Shown here: piece after piece, positions 10,660-22,200 of the stretch
Numbering within the stretch: position 1 is the first letter of the stretch
How the letters are laid out: each line of letters opens with the position of its first letter
Source of the DNA: Gracilariopsis chorda
Taxonomy: Eukaryota > Rhodophyta > Florideophyceae > Gracilariales > Gracilariaceae
NCBI GenBank assembly: GCA_003194525.1
Contig: NBIV01000154.1
Coordinates: forward strand, 1 to 64,000
DNA: 64,000 bases
Direction: 5' to 3'
The notes under the pieces: model-generated
What the model saw: the letters and a program-made list of their open reading frames with translations, nothing else
What the model was told of the DNA's origin: nothing
The model's database searches: none
Translations under genes and position numbers: made by a program

Positions 10660-11589
10660 CTAGTCTTTTGTCTTCATATGCTGTCCATTGTTTCTGAGAT
10701 CTATACAATTGAGTGCAAAAGAACGTACGTCATAAACTACTATGTAGCCATCATCGATGGGTTTGATAAGAAGAATACTGGAAGGGCAAGGAAAAGGAGC
10801 TGGACGTAGACTGTCACCCGGTACCCAATCCTCTCCTCGTGCAGGCCAGGCATTCACAACAGCTCTTTCTGCACCGCTCTGCCCAATCGAGCGAATTAGA
10901 TCCCTTAGCCATGGCGGCTTCATATTATGGTCATTCCGAACACTAACAAAAATATCCGTTGGTGGTGGAGGCTTCATCATTGGATCGTACCGCTTGAATT
11001 TGGTGTTGAACGCATGAACTTCTTCACCCACAATCCCATGTGCTTGAACAAGATCTCTAGAGTTGGAATCCAAACAGAAAAGTGTGAGGTTCTTCTGCGA
11101 TGATTCTAACCCGAATCGGTTCGATAATTGTTTTAAAATACGCGTATGCTTGTGGCAGGGGTAAACGACAAACGATGCCATTCTTGCGTCGTGCAGTATA
11201 TCGAACAAGACTTCAACGACTCGATGGTTCGGTGTGTCTGAGTTTATACTGAAACCGACCATTCTGGATTCTTCCGATTTCTGCAATTCTGGCAGGCTTA
11301 GAGAAGGACTTTTGAATTCTTCAGCCGTGAGTGAATAAGCAGCTTGAGTACGTGCGCTGAGGCGTAAAATAAGACTCATGGAAAGCAGAGCAAGGGCCAG
11401 AAGAAATAAACAGATGCTTATGTAGTTGGTTTTAGAATGCGTTCTTCGGGAATCAGATGAATACGAATGGCTGTACGAAAGAGGTAGAGAGGAAAGTGAA
11501 GTACTGTGTGTACATGCTGAACTTAGTAGAGAAGACGAAAGCGAAGAGCTTCGGGATACAGACGGTTGGGACTTAAAAAGTCTGAGCAT
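10660..11589 (-). CDS. Hypothetical type II membrane protein
   Basis: I do not recognise this 309-residue protein. It begins with a Ser/Leu-rich segment (1-50), followed by one strong hydrophobic helix at about 57-77 (ISICLFLLALALLSMSLIL) flanked by basic residues on the N side. This arrangement fits a signal-anchored Golgi or ER protein with a lumenal C-terminal domain. The remainder is a mixed alpha/beta region with VEVLFDILHDARMASFVVYPCH and a Pro-rich turn (MMKPPPPTDIFVSVRNDHN) but no motif I can assign. A glycan-processing role would fit the topology; that is only a guess. It starts at an ATG with no intron evident. Confidence 0.6.
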   Translation of the reverse strand: MLRLFKSQPSVSRSSSLSSSLLSSACTHSTSLSSLPLSYSHSYSSDSRRTHSKTNYISICLFLLALALLSMSLILRLSARTQAAYSLTAEEFKSPSLSLPELQKSEESRMVGFSINSDTPNHRVVEVLFDILHDARMASFVVYPCHKHTRILKQLSNRFGLESSQKNLTLFCLDSNSRDLVQAHGIVGEEVHAFNTKFKRYDPMMKPPPPTDIFVSVRNDHNMKPPWLRDLIRSIGQSGAERAVVNAWPARGEDWVPGDSLRPAPFPCPSSILLIKPIDDGYIVVYDVRSFALNCIDLRNNGQHMKTKD

Positions 11590-12982
11590 TGCATGGAATG
11601 GAAAACCACTTGGAAGTTTACCGCAGTAGATGACGCACCAGAGGGTTTGGAGCAGTTAGTTGCACTATTCGCACACTTATTCCGACTGCAATAGCATCGA
11701 GTATTGCATGTGCGGGGCTCGGGGCATACAATCAGTTGTTCTGTAGACAATGGGTCTCCCAAGAACATGTATGTTGTAGCTTGTAGAAAATGCATGATAG
11801 ACGAAAGCCTCGAAAGCGGATCAAGAACCTTTTGAAAAGTAGCAGAATCGAAGATGCTGACATGGCACAGCAGAACGGCCTTCAAGATGAACATCAGTAT
11901 GTCATAGGAGGGAATTTCTCAACATACCACGGCGCTATTGCTGATAAATCTGCACCGTGTATCGCGCATTGGTTTAGCAAGATCAGAAGAACAGACTGTC
12001 GGCTAGAACCTCTTATACGAGTCGTGCGGATGCTCCCGTTCGAATGGCATATCAAGGTATCGCTTTGTTCTGAAGTTACAGCAAAAATATTACGCAGATG
12101 GTACAGGCTGATTTACGAAGAGAAGTATGCAGTGCTGCGAATTAGCAAGTCAATATTCATCTTGCATCAGCGAGGGCTGTCGAAGGTTTTCTTGCACGAC
12201 ACAGTTCGACATTCGTACTCAACTATGGCCAACGGCCGTCTAGTCAGTCATTGAGGTATAAAGCGGAGGTTCCGACATTCGTATTCTGTGGCGATTGTAG
12301 AATGAATCTATCTTATTCTGAATGCAGTCGATAGTATCAAGATTCTCGTAGTTGGACGCTAGGGGCGTCGAGTACTTCATGGACAGTAGCTGGATCTTCC
12401 GGTGTTCCGAAGTCATAATGGAAAGATCAGTATTCATCTATTTTCTCGACGTTGTCCCCTTACTCGCTAGAGTGAAGAGCGAGAGGGGACGGGTCGGTTC
12501 TCCTTAAGCAACTCTTCTACAGTCTTCATACCTTGAAACAGGACTAGCAAAGCGGCAGCATTTGGCGGGAAGAAACTGTTTGGGGAGTGGGCTACTAGTA
12601 GCGTTGTACGAAGGAACACAGCGTAAACCAAAGCTGCAGAATATGTGTCAAAACATGAAAAACACAAAAAAAAGAAAACCTTGCACTAAAGGTCGACTAG
12701 GAAAACAAAACCTCCTGCTTCGTGATGCGCCACTTTTGAACGTGGCTTCGGCAGCACTTCTTCGTTTCGTTTTGGAAGGCCTCGATGACTCTTGTTTGGT
12801 AGAAGGGTGCTGCTATCTCGCTTTTTCTTTCTAAACATAGACACAGCAGGACATATCAGCACGAGAGAAGATAATGCCGTTAGTTTCGTGACCATCACCC
12901 ACCCCTATTCGCAGCAGGAGGTAGCGAAACTTACAAACTCACTGTGGCCTTCTTAGCTCCGAGTCTTCCGCTTCATACAAAA
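11590..12982. other. Intergenic, no supported gene
   Basis: Upstream region shared by the minus-strand membrane protein and the plus-strand WAPL-like gene, so probably a divergent promoter region. Overlapping ORFs on opposite strands (11523-11894 minus, 11790-12254 plus) show no domain or clear coding character. The final ~40 nt before 12983 are an in-frame open extension that begins with GTG and is probably 5' UTR. Confidence 0.4.
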
Positions 12983-15900
12983 ATGCCACGAAAGTCTACG
13001 AAGAAACGCGGAAAGTCCGCTGAGCAGAATGCTTTCGAGTTCACAGGAGAGGAAGCTGTTCAAGCAGATAAGGAAGCCAGGGCAAGGCCCACATTTAAGA
13101 GACAGAAGATATCTATTCTTTCAACCCTTCCAGACGCCACACAGCGCCTAGCTGCTCTTGCGAAAAAGCCCTTCTTCTGCACCCGCACAGATGAACAGGA
13201 TGATGGGCAAAAGACAACCCTGGAAAGCAAACGTGAATCGAAACCGCGGCTTGAGCGACGCTCTGTATCCTATCATGGGCCTAAGATCCAAAAGAATTAC
13301 GCCAGCCTCGATACGCAGAAATTCATGAACCGCAAGACAAGGCAATCGGTGAATCGTAGAGCGTCCACCGAGTCAGTCGTTACACCCCCCATCAAGAGAG
13401 AAGTCACCCCAGATCCACCTACGATGCCAGGTGGTACACAGGAAAGTAGCGAGGCCTCCAGTGCTCCGAGACGTTCTGGGCGTAAGAGATTTAGAACGAC
13501 AAAAGCATACCTGGCTTACGAAGATGCCCGAAGGCACATAGGAGGTAAAAAGCGGGTTCGTACCACAGAACAAGAGGGCGTTCGCAACAACAGAACACTG
13601 TCCAAACGGGAAAACACTCCGAAAAGCGCAGGAGTTGAAAGAGTTTCCAAAGGGAAAGAAGCCCTTGCTTCACAAAGCTCCAAAATGATTGAGCCCATGC
13701 CCATGGAACCGGTGAACGATAAGCCGAAAACAGGTGGCGGAGGAGAAGATGGGGACATTGAAATTCCCCGGACCAAGCCCTCAGAACATACAGCAGGAAC
13801 AAACAGTGAGGAATCTGGGAAAGGCACAAGGGTACAAACACAAAACAATTTTGCTTCGGTTGCTAGAAAAAGAGACGGTCGGGAGACTTCCGCAGCTGTC
13901 AAAACCGAGCATTCTGCAAATGTATTCACTGATGCCCACCAGCGACCTTCTTCAGTTCATGGAACGGCACAAGATCCAGAGCATGTCGGACATAAAAAGA
14001 GCAATATGGCATTGAAAAAGGCTATTGGGACAGACAAAGATCAACAGCAAGGTTCGACTACCCGGGGTGTAGAAGTACACGGGACTGCTGTTATCAAACA
14101 AGTCTCTCCAACTTGCCTGGGTCCTGGATCAGATCTGCCGCTGTCTGGCGCATGTACCGATAACCAAGAACAAATTCAGAGATCGCAGGCTTTCGTAGAT
14201 ATAGAGGATCAGGAATCAGAGCCTGGCAAACATGCAAAGAGCAACAGCGGGGGCGATAGCGAGGCAGACACAAAGCTTGACCAATTACGAGGAAAATCGG
14301 ACCCTCATGCAGAGCATCAAAACATTTCAGATGACAGCTTGATAGAGTCTCCCGTCACTCCCGTTAACAGCAGGAAGGATCCCGCTGAAGTTGCCAAGGC
14401 TCATGTGCAAACGCTGAATATCCATGCAGAAAACTCAGGCACAAAAGACGAGAAATCAGTAAGCGCAGTGGCTCTTGTGAATCGGAGGCTGTCCTTGGAT
14501 GCAGGTGAAATGGAATCGCAAGATCGTAAAGCAGAAAACAGAGAAGGAGAAACAAGTCAATCTCGGAAAGAGAATGCTCAGAGGCCCGGATCTGAGTGCA
14601 TGTCATCTCCGAAGATGGTCAAGCGAGATCGAGAGACGAGACTCTCAACATCAGAGATTTGCAAACTAAGTAGCACCAAAGATGGCGAAGTGCGTCACAA
14701 CTCTCCATGTGAAGAGAAGATAGGAGGGTTTGACCCGGACGTTAGTGTATCTGTCGATGAACCGCAAGATTCAAAGGGAATGGAACCAGACACGTTAGGA
14801 AGCGATCTCTCAGAAAATAAGGGGTATCCTTCGTTAAAGATGATGAACTCCAAGACTGCTACGAGAAGTAAAGGACCTGGTGAGAAGTCAAAATCAACAC
14901 TGTCTTTGTCGCGTCAGCTGGGAACCGACAAGTCGATTTCTGAATCTGATAGGCGTCGGACTCAAGTGAACACAGTGGTGCCAGAAATCGTAACCGAGGT
15001 GCTAAACAACTGTACCAGCGCTGCTAAGAAAGACGCTACATCAAAGAATACGGAAATTCTTGCAAGAGGACAGGAAAAGGATTCGCCGCTTTGTTCTGTC
15101 TGGGATTCGTATGTACTGGCAGATCCTAGTGTTAATGCTCTTCAGCAAAACACTGAAAGGCAGGATCCTTCTCAAGAAACGGTGAATCCAACAACACGAG
15201 AAGAAACTTGCATCGAGCCAACTGGCCCAAGTAGTTTAAATTCTGGAGGAAAACAGCAAATCACTGAGCGTGCGAATGTACCGTTCAAAACGGTTCCGGA
15301 TGAAACAATGAAAGCCTCTCAGAAGCCACAGGCGGCCGTGCAGCATGTTGAGAAGACGAAGCAAACGTTCTCTAAGCGTGTTCGCTTCTTAGAGCCTGAC
15401 GCTTCAACACTCTCGAGGGATAGCAGGAGGGATTTGAGTGGAATCCTCAAGATGAAGTTACGTAAAGCCCGGCGGAGGCAGGTATCCTTCATAGATGGAC
15501 CTGACGTTTCTGTGATGACCGGTCATGCAACAGAACCCAATGGAAAAGAAGAACGTATGCTCCTAGACGAGCTACAGTATCTGCTTGATGGCATCTTCAA
15601 ACCCAGCGGCAATTCCGGAAAGAAGTCACCCCAACTTGAGAGTCAGTTGATAGCGAAAACCCTGGTTTCGTTGATTTCTCTCTTGAAGAGGAAACCTCAC
15701 CAAAAGATGTCCAAAGAAGGTGGTGAGCATGAGAGTGCAATGATTCAAATTCTCCTCAAACAACCATCTTTATTTAAGACGATCGTTGGCAAGCTATGCA
15801 GCGTCTTCGGCAAATCGAGAAGTGTTGATGCTGTGTTAGCCGTTGTATTCGTACTAATATTTAGAGAGACTCCAAAGCTTCGTCTCATAGAAGCGCCAGA

Positions 15901-17311
15901 GCTGGACATTCTACTGAATGCTTTCTTTCGGAGCAGCGCGGCTGCCTTGAAAGACGATGATGTTGGCAACACAAGCAAATCACAATCGAAGGAAGGTGCC
16001 GCTCCAGATGTGAAACGACGGCGGGGTCGTCTAGCAAAACGGTTTGAAGAAACAAACACTGACGATTCGTTTTTGTCTACTTTGAATAAAGTGGTTTCAG
16101 AGGCAAGTATCATAGAAGACGACTTCAATGGATTCAAAGGTGAAACAGTTGGCGCAGCGCACTTGATTGGCATTGCTATATCTCTAATTTTGTGTTTCGA
16201 TAGCAAACTCCGATTATGGATGCGAGAAAATCGACGGTTAGACAGAATTGTAGCGGTATTGTACAGCTGCGAGAAGGTGATGCTCCAAAAGACCAGCCCA
16301 GCTTCGGAACAAAGACGATTGCAGTTTACGAACAAAGAAGTATCTACACCGTGGATCGTCTTAGGCGCGTCGCTAAGAGTCCTGGAATTTACTGTACTGG
16401 ACGAAGTATGTCAAAGTCGGACAGCACGAGAAAGCAGGCTTTGCGCCATAGTCGTCGATGTCATTCGGGGTGTGCATCAGGTAAACGAAGGTCCTTTTGG
16501 TGGTGAGTGGATCCTGTCAGCGGCATTACGTGTTGCCATTAACTTATGCCACGGATTCGGAGAAGCTTCTCGTCAATTCGTTCAGAAAGGCGGGCATAAG
16601 CTAGCGCTCATGTGGGTCGTCAAAGAATGCAACGCGGCTGGTTTGCTTACATCTGGGGTGGAAGGGCTGAAAGAGAACGATTGTGAACAGAGTTTTGATG
16701 TTCGAGTTCTCTGCTTGGCACTTCTTGCTACGATTGTGGACCAAGAAGAACACATATGTAACGTTTTTCATACAATGAACGTCCCTGGGCTTAAGAAGAG
16801 GAAAGCAGGTGGGTTAGAAATCGTATTAGAGATTCTACAAGCAGCAGAAGCGGTTGTTGAGAGATCAGAAGAGGAATTTGTGACGAACCACAATCTTTCA
16901 GAGCTTAAACCAAGAAGAGGGGATATCCAAACAGATGAGCACTGCGAAAAATCAGAACTCGTAATGGAAACGAAGATCACTATAGGCTACGCATCGCTTT
17001 TGCTTGGGGCACTTGTTAGAGACAATGTACAGAATCGCAAAATTGCAGAAGACTTAATACCTTCACACAATCTGGTCGGTGTGGCAGCTGTTCTAACTGA
17101 GTTTTTAGAATTCCATCACGAGGTCGGCATCATCTCAGGAAGCATGGATCGGATGTACGCGCGAATTATTAGCAGTCTTGTGAAGCCTTTCCAAGCCGCA
17201 GAATCTGGGCGTTTAGCAGGGGATGTGCAGAGACTGAGTGTTGCAGACGAAGGTAATACGACTCCCGACGAGAAGCAGAGATTCGATCGTGAAGCCCAAA
17301 TGATCTCTTAG
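12983..17311 (+). CDS. WAPL: WAPL-like cohesin release factor
   Basis: Predicted nuclear regulator that opens the cohesin ring. The protein is 1442 residues from the ATG at 12983, giving a basic N-terminus (MPRKSTKKRGKS). Residues ~1-790 are charged, Ser/Lys/Glu-rich and look disordered. The C-terminal ~580 residues form helical repeats that follow the WAPL-domain pattern: DELQYLLDGI, then LAVVFVLIFRETPKLRLIEAPELDILL, matching the family's start helices; then GGEWILSAALRVAINLCHG, and near the end IGYASLLLGALVRDNVQNRKIAEDLIP followed by SGSMDRMYARIISSLVK. The assignment rests on this pattern, not on a search. Odd feature: PP1-docking-like motifs KRVRF (798-802), GILK (820-823) and RQVSF (832-836) just before the folded part. 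Single exon. Confidence 0.8.
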   Translation: MPRKSTKKRGKSAEQNAFEFTGEEAVQADKEARARPTFKRQKISILSTLPDATQRLAALAKKPFFCTRTDEQDDGQKTTLESKRESKPRLERRSVSYHGPKIQKNYASLDTQKFMNRKTRQSVNRRASTESVVTPPIKREVTPDPPTMPGGTQESSEASSAPRRSGRKRFRTTKAYLAYEDARRHIGGKKRVRTTEQEGVRNNRTLSKRENTPKSAGVERVSKGKEALASQSSKMIEPMPMEPVNDKPKTGGGGEDGDIEIPRTKPSEHTAGTNSEESGKGTRVQTQNNFASVARKRDGRETSAAVKTEHSANVFTDAHQRPSSVHGTAQDPEHVGHKKSNMALKKAIGTDKDQQQGSTTRGVEVHGTAVIKQVSPTCLGPGSDLPLSGACTDNQEQIQRSQAFVDIEDQESEPGKHAKSNSGGDSEADTKLDQLRGKSDPHAEHQNISDDSLIESPVTPVNSRKDPAEVAKAHVQTLNIHAENSGTKDEKSVSAVALVNRRLSLDAGEMESQDRKAENREGETSQSRKENAQRPGSECMSSPKMVKRDRETRLSTSEICKLSSTKDGEVRHNSPCEEKIGGFDPDVSVSVDEPQDSKGMEPDTLGSDLSENKGYPSLKMMNSKTATRSKGPGEKSKSTLSLSRQLGTDKSISESDRRRTQVNTVVPEIVTEVLNNCTSAAKKDATSKNTEILARGQEKDSPLCSVWDSYVLADPSVNALQQNTERQDPSQETVNPTTREETCIEPTGPSSLNSGGKQQITERANVPFKTVPDETMKASQKPQAAVQHVEKTKQTFSKRVRFLEPDASTLSRDSRRDLSGILKMKLRKARRRQVSFIDGPDVSVMTGHATEPNGKEERMLLDELQYLLDGIFKPSGNSGKKSPQLESQLIAKTLVSLISLLKRKPHQKMSKEGGEHESAMIQILLKQPSLFKTIVGKLCSVFGKSRSVDAVLAVVFVLIFRETPKLRLIEAPELDILLNAFFRSSAAALKDDDVGNTSKSQSKEGAAPDVKRRRGRLAKRFEETNTDDSFLSTLNKVVSEASIIEDDFNGFKGETVGAAHLIGIAISLILCFDSKLRLWMRENRRLDRIVAVLYSCEKVMLQKTSPASEQRRLQFTNKEVSTPWIVLGASLRVLEFTVLDEVCQSRTARESRLCAIVVDVIRGVHQVNEGPFGGEWILSAALRVAINLCHGFGEASRQFVQKGGHKLALMWVVKECNAAGLLTSGVEGLKENDCEQSFDVRVLCLALLATIVDQEEHICNVFHTMNVPGLKKRKAGGLEIVLEILQAAEAVVERSEEEFVTNHNLSELKPRRGDIQTDEHCEKSELVMETKITIGYASLLLGALVRDNVQNRKIAEDLIPSHNLVGVAAVLTEFLEFHHEVGIISGSMDRMYARIISSLVKPFQAAESGRLAGDVQRLSVADEGNTTPDEKQRFDREAQMIS

Positions 17312-17671
17312 AACGTGTGTTCTTGAAAACTAGTATAGGTAACTAGGATAGAGAAGCCTCAGTGATGGACGGGGCTACGTCATGTACGTTTAAACCGCCA
17401 TGTACAGACTTTACTTTTGCGACTTAAATGGAATTTACGTAGTCCTACGCTTGACTGGTTGTTCAACACGCAACGAACAGCAATCCATAACATCTTTATA
17501 GTTTTGTACTTCCTCCCTAACCTCATTCCTGGTCTCACGAAGCAGTGCGAATACCCGCCAACGGCTTCAGTGAGGTGGTTTGGAGTCAACCCATTTTCGG
17601 TGAGTCCGTGAACAACAGAAGATGTGGTTGCTTAGAGACAGAGACGGTACTAAGTCAGAAAAGAATTTGAA

Positions 17672-18133
17672 CTAAGAGTGAACATAAGTGAGGCTGCACT
17701 TGCCACAGTATACGCGATCGTGATGTTGAGCCATGAAGACGCCAGCACCACAAGTGTCCGCAGGACATTCCCTCCTCAGTCGCTCAATCTTTCCGTCGCT
17801 ACTAATCTTGTAGTAATTGAGGACGGCCAGCTTGACGGTCTTGTGCTTGTGCTTGATCTTCTTCGGCTTGGTGTAGGTCTTCTTCTTGCGCTTCTTTCCA
17901 CCACCACGCAGCCTAGCCAAGGCAAAAACGTTGGCGCCATCAGCAATACCAAATTCTTCCAAAGACTGCTCCTGCAGCGGGAGATCGCGGCTTGCGTGGG
18001 TAAGACGCAGATCTGCGACGGGAAGGTTTTCGAGTCGAGAGGCGGCAGAAAAGAGCTCAGCCGTCGTCTCTACGGAGGATAACACCGCTGTGCTACCGGA
18101 AATGGTCTTGAGGAAGACCTGCTTGGGAGCCAT
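17672..18133 (-). CDS. RPS27A: Ubiquitin-like/40S ribosomal protein eS31 (S27a) fusion
   Basis: A 153-residue precursor. Residues ~4-78 are a ubiquitin-like fold ending in LRGG, the processing site that frees the ribosomal part. Residues ~79-153 are eS31: a Lys-rich segment ([19 protein letters not shown]), then the Cys4 zinc finger C123-x4-C128-x14-C143-x2-C146 and [10 protein letters not shown]. eS31 sits in the head/beak of the 40S subunit. The ubiquitin part is strongly diverged: it starts [13 protein letters not shown] and keeps only one lysine inside the fold (K9, at the Ub K6 position). The start was taken at the ATG at 18133, since the longer upstream frame is not ubiquitin-like. Convergent with the WAPL-like gene. 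Confidence 0.92.
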   Translation of the reverse strand: MAPKQVFLKTISGSTAVLSSVETTAELFSAASRLENLPVADLRLTHASRDLPLQEQSLEEFGIADGANVFALARLRGGGKKRKKKTYTKPKKIKHKHKTVKLAVLNYYKISSDGKIERLRRECPADTCGAGVFMAQHHDRVYCGKCSLTYVHS

Positions 18134-19251
18134 GGCGAATGGGAACGCGGTGAACAGATATTTGATCGGAGGATAGAAGAGTAGACGGCCTCGTGAATGC
18201 CGAGCGACAGTCAGTCCTAGACGGTCTACGAACACTGCGTACTCCGCAACAACGCCAGTGGACGTTGAGCGCCCGAAGATCCTTGTCGTATCGACGGCGT
18301 CCGCGGCGCTCACAAAGAAACGTGGTCGAGTGTACAACGCGTACTTTTCGAAATAATTCTAAAAGTTTTTGAGTAAGTGATGGATCCGACGCCGTCGATG
18401 CCCATTCTGGGCGGCTATTTAAGCAGCGTCCATCCCTCGTTTCTCCTGCCCCACTCCCCTCCTCCCCAGAGCGCGTTCCCCTGTCATGAAACTCTCTTTT
18501 CGCTTTTTACTAAAGGAGACTGGGCTTGGGAACATCGTGGGAAACCGCGGGCGTTCGCCACACCAATTTTTTCCGTCGCTCTGCGACATCCCCCTATCGC
18601 AATGTTCTGACTTTTCTTCCACGTGACTTTCGGCAGAAGACAGGCACCTCATCCCCGTCCCCCAGACTCGTCTAACGTCGGCCGTGAGCTCTGGGCTTCC
18701 TCACCCGATTCGTGGGCCTTAGGTTTCGCATTTTGTGCGGGTAGATCAAGAGCAGCAGTTTTCCGTGGACCATACTTCCTGTTTACTAACTAAACTTGTA
18801 TCCAATGCTCGCGAACGAATGATCAGCATTCTCTTGCCCGAACATGGCGACCACTGAATGCGGAGAGTAAAGAGGTGCGACTAAAAGCAGTTCGACTCCT
18901 ACACAAGTCGATCAAACCATTAAGCCGTCGTTCGAGTCAAACGGACATACGTCTTTCACTGGCCATTTTACTGCTGACTACTTTAGACATCATGTACCTA
19001 GTCGATCTCAGTAGATGTAAACCCTTTTTCCCTATACTTCGTAAGAAGGTTTAGACCCACCCGAGTTCAAAGGGCTGCTCATTAACTCCACGAAAATAGT
19101 AGTCTCGCGCACTGCGGTTCCGAGAACTCACCGTCACGCGAAGTCGGAAACATATCGCCTAAACTACAATGATTAGAACCGGACCTACTGTACCTTCGGG
19201 ACGTGCAGGTATGTGTACTAGTCGATGACTCTGTCTTGTATCTACACTAAG
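18134..19251. other. Intergenic; upstream of S27a, downstream of TPP2
   Basis: Holds the S27a promoter side and the 3' flank of TPP2. A TATA-like word reads TTAAATAG on the minus strand near 18414-18423, about 285 nt upstream of the S27a ATG; its role is unproven. No coding region is supported. Confidence 0.4.
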
Positions 19252-22200
19252 TTAGAAGGGAGCAGGGCGTAACGGGTATCGCACCTTGGCGTAACTTCTC
19301 TCCTTGTCAGCCAGATATGTCCATCCGAGTTGCCTGAACAGTGTCTCTCGGAAACCAAGAACTGCCTGCGCCTCTATCTTTCTTGATGAGCCGCTCCCGT
19401 AGTAATTATCCAATACACGCAGCGCGAACCCAGGTCGCCCTCGTCGAACTTCCCTTCTGGCCCCTAAGAATGCGAGGTCTTCACTTGTTATTGATCCATC
19501 GCACATATCGCTTCGTGAAGAGGAGCCGGGCATTGTACTCTTTCCGTCCAAAGTAACCCATCGCGCAAGCTCCTTGAATGCTTGTTCGAGTGTATCATCT
19601 TCGCTATCTGACCTATCGCTTTCCGTACCCTCGTGATGTTCTCCATTAACACCCGCCGTTTGGTCAGAGGTCGGTGGCATTCCTTCCAAAACGGTTGGGT
19701 GACATGCAGCGGTGCGCAGGCACAGCGCTCGAACCTTTCGGAACGCTGCTTCTATGAGCTGAGCACGCTTCACCTCGAACAGCTTTCGTCTACTCACATC
19801 CTCTGAGTTTTCTGTGTCGATCAACATCCCAAAGTGAGTGGCGACTGAAAATGGGTCCAGATTGGAGCTGACGGCATCTGTTATTTCTACAATACGAGTT
19901 ACTTTTTCACGGAAAGTGCTTGTCACTCCTTCTGTTCGATGCATTTTCGCTGCTTCCACGTCATGTCGTTCAAGATTGGCCATGATGAACTCCACATCTT
20001 CACTACATTTCTCCGGCAGAGAGTGGAAGATGGCATCAAAACAATCAAACTTACCATCCTTTAACAACGACCGCAGTCTCTTCAACCTCAGTTTCCGTGC
20101 CGCATCATCAAACCATTTGTCGGGATCATCATTTGATCTACTCGGGTTAGATTCTGTGCCATCCGCTTGTGTCACAGCATCGTCATCGCTCTTGTTCACA
20201 CTATCAGCAGCCGATTTGGACTTCGACTTTTCCCTGGAAGATACGCTGTCGTTCTTTGAAGAGGAGGAAATCGAGGGACCTATGAAGTACGAAACTGGGT
20301 ATGATGGGGTATAGTTTCCGCGTCTCGAACCACTACTTGACGCAGAGAGTACCTTGTCAACCCACATACTTCCAACTGCCATATCCCCAACTGCTACCCA
20401 CTTTGGAAGAGATGACCGTTTTGGAGCTGCAAAATAGAACGCTCTTCGTTCTCCACATTCAAGTGTTGTTACACTTCTGGAGGAGCGGCGCTTGTCTAAG
20501 CTCAAACATGCACCATGTGAGCTATCATACGCGTCTAGCGACACTCCACTTGGCATTTCGTATTGTACGGTCACAGTCAAATCCCGAAGTCGCTCTAAGA
20601 GATCCACTCTTTCATGACGGAGGTACGCCGTTGCTCTGTATTCTCCTTTCACAAGCGTCTGTTCCCTTGGATAAATATCCGAGGCGTAAAGGAACTGCTT
20701 ATTGCGATCGTGAACGGTAACGTATGGACCACCTTCCACTTCCGCTTCGTAAACGGCCCCATTGAGCCCAGGAAACAACAGACTCACTTTTGCAGATGAA
20801 TCGAACACTTCAAATCCGTAATCGAGCTGCAGTTGGAACACTACTCCTTCATCTGGGAGCATATCTCTCTGCTCAAGGGCTTTGATTTTGGAAGCGCTAG
20901 GTGTTACAGTTCGCTGGATTCTGTTGAGACTGCCGCGAGGTGTGTATCCAGATACATATCCAGCTCCTTGTCCTTGTGGTGCACTCGTTGGAAGGTAATT
21001 AGTAACCTCGACGCGAGGAAAACAAGACGATCCGGAAAAGCCAGTCAGAGTGGATGGTTTTGGTGATAAACCTCCAAAAGCTAGCTCAACGCTTTCTATA
21101 ACAGAATTCCCCGGAGAAGACCATAATTGAGCCAAACAAAGCTCCAGTGTACATCCCCCCTGAACCTTGAGCGTAAACTCCTTCACCATGCCTGGTCGCA
21201 GAGTACACAACTGCCTGGACTCAAGCTCTCCACAATGTAGTCTAGGTCCTAGTTGCACTACATGAATCTCGAAGCTACGGGCGTCCACACCTCCTCTCGC
21301 CCTTCGCAGAAGCAGCCTTTTTGGGTGCAGTTTGTCGATTGGATTGCCTATTGTCTTCTTCTCCGAGCTTCTCATCTTATCACTGTTGGACTCGGGCTTC
21401 TGTTCCTTAGAACTAACCCTGTGACTCTTAACCAGAGTAAACCCGCTTCCTTCTCCTGCTTGAACCTGAGTTGAGGATAAGTCAGAGAATTCCATGGAAC
21501 TTGCAACTTCAGTATGGCGGTCTCGAACATTCGACTCCATACCATGCTCATTCGTATCACGCGTAAGAACCAATGCTCCTGTACTCACCCGAAGCAAGGC
21601 GAATGTAGACCCAATCGGTGCGTCATAAAATCTTCTAATGACAGATCCCGAGGAAAATGTCAAGTCGCGTAAAGGACTTGCCATTATACCATCAACGAGA
21701 GGTTCTGGTTTGTGAACTGCAACAGGCACGCGAAATACGGGACCGCCACAAACCTTTCGCCCTCTCGTCTGTTGAACGTAGCCAAGTATTTCAGCAAAAT
21801 GGGCCCGACCGGGTGTTAGTGATGTTGGGTCAATACATGCGGAAAAATATCTGCCCCCTCCTAAGACCTCGACAGTCTGCGGCACTTCGACCCAAGATGC
21901 TTCACATTGTAAAGATATCGTGACTTCCATGTCCGCCAGAGCTCGTTTGGCATCCTCGGATTCATCATCGCATCTGACAATTTCAATGGCAACACTAGCC
22001 CGGTGCACAGAGCACGTCTGGGATTCGCCGCGAAGGAAGATTCCTCTTGTCGCATTTAGTGCTCCGAATCCTGGGTTGTTCGAACTCTTTCGTGCAGGCG
22101 AGCCATCCTCCACAGTTATTCTGATGCGCCAATCTTCTAGAAACAGTGATGAGTCTCCGCAGTTTTCATGTGTGTGATAATACTTGTCACTCTCGTCAGG

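Noticed and set aside
11523-12254. Small genes on opposite strands (11523-11894 minus, 11790-12254 plus)
   Set aside because: They overlap each other and lack any recognisable feature.
12944-12982. N-terminal extension of the WAPL-like ORF
   Set aside because: It starts with GTG; the first ATG (12983) gives a sensible basic N-terminus.
18134-18337. Longer N-terminus of the S27a ORF
   Set aside because: The extra 68 residues are not ubiquitin-like, and the ATG at 18133 starts exactly at the ubiquitin fold.
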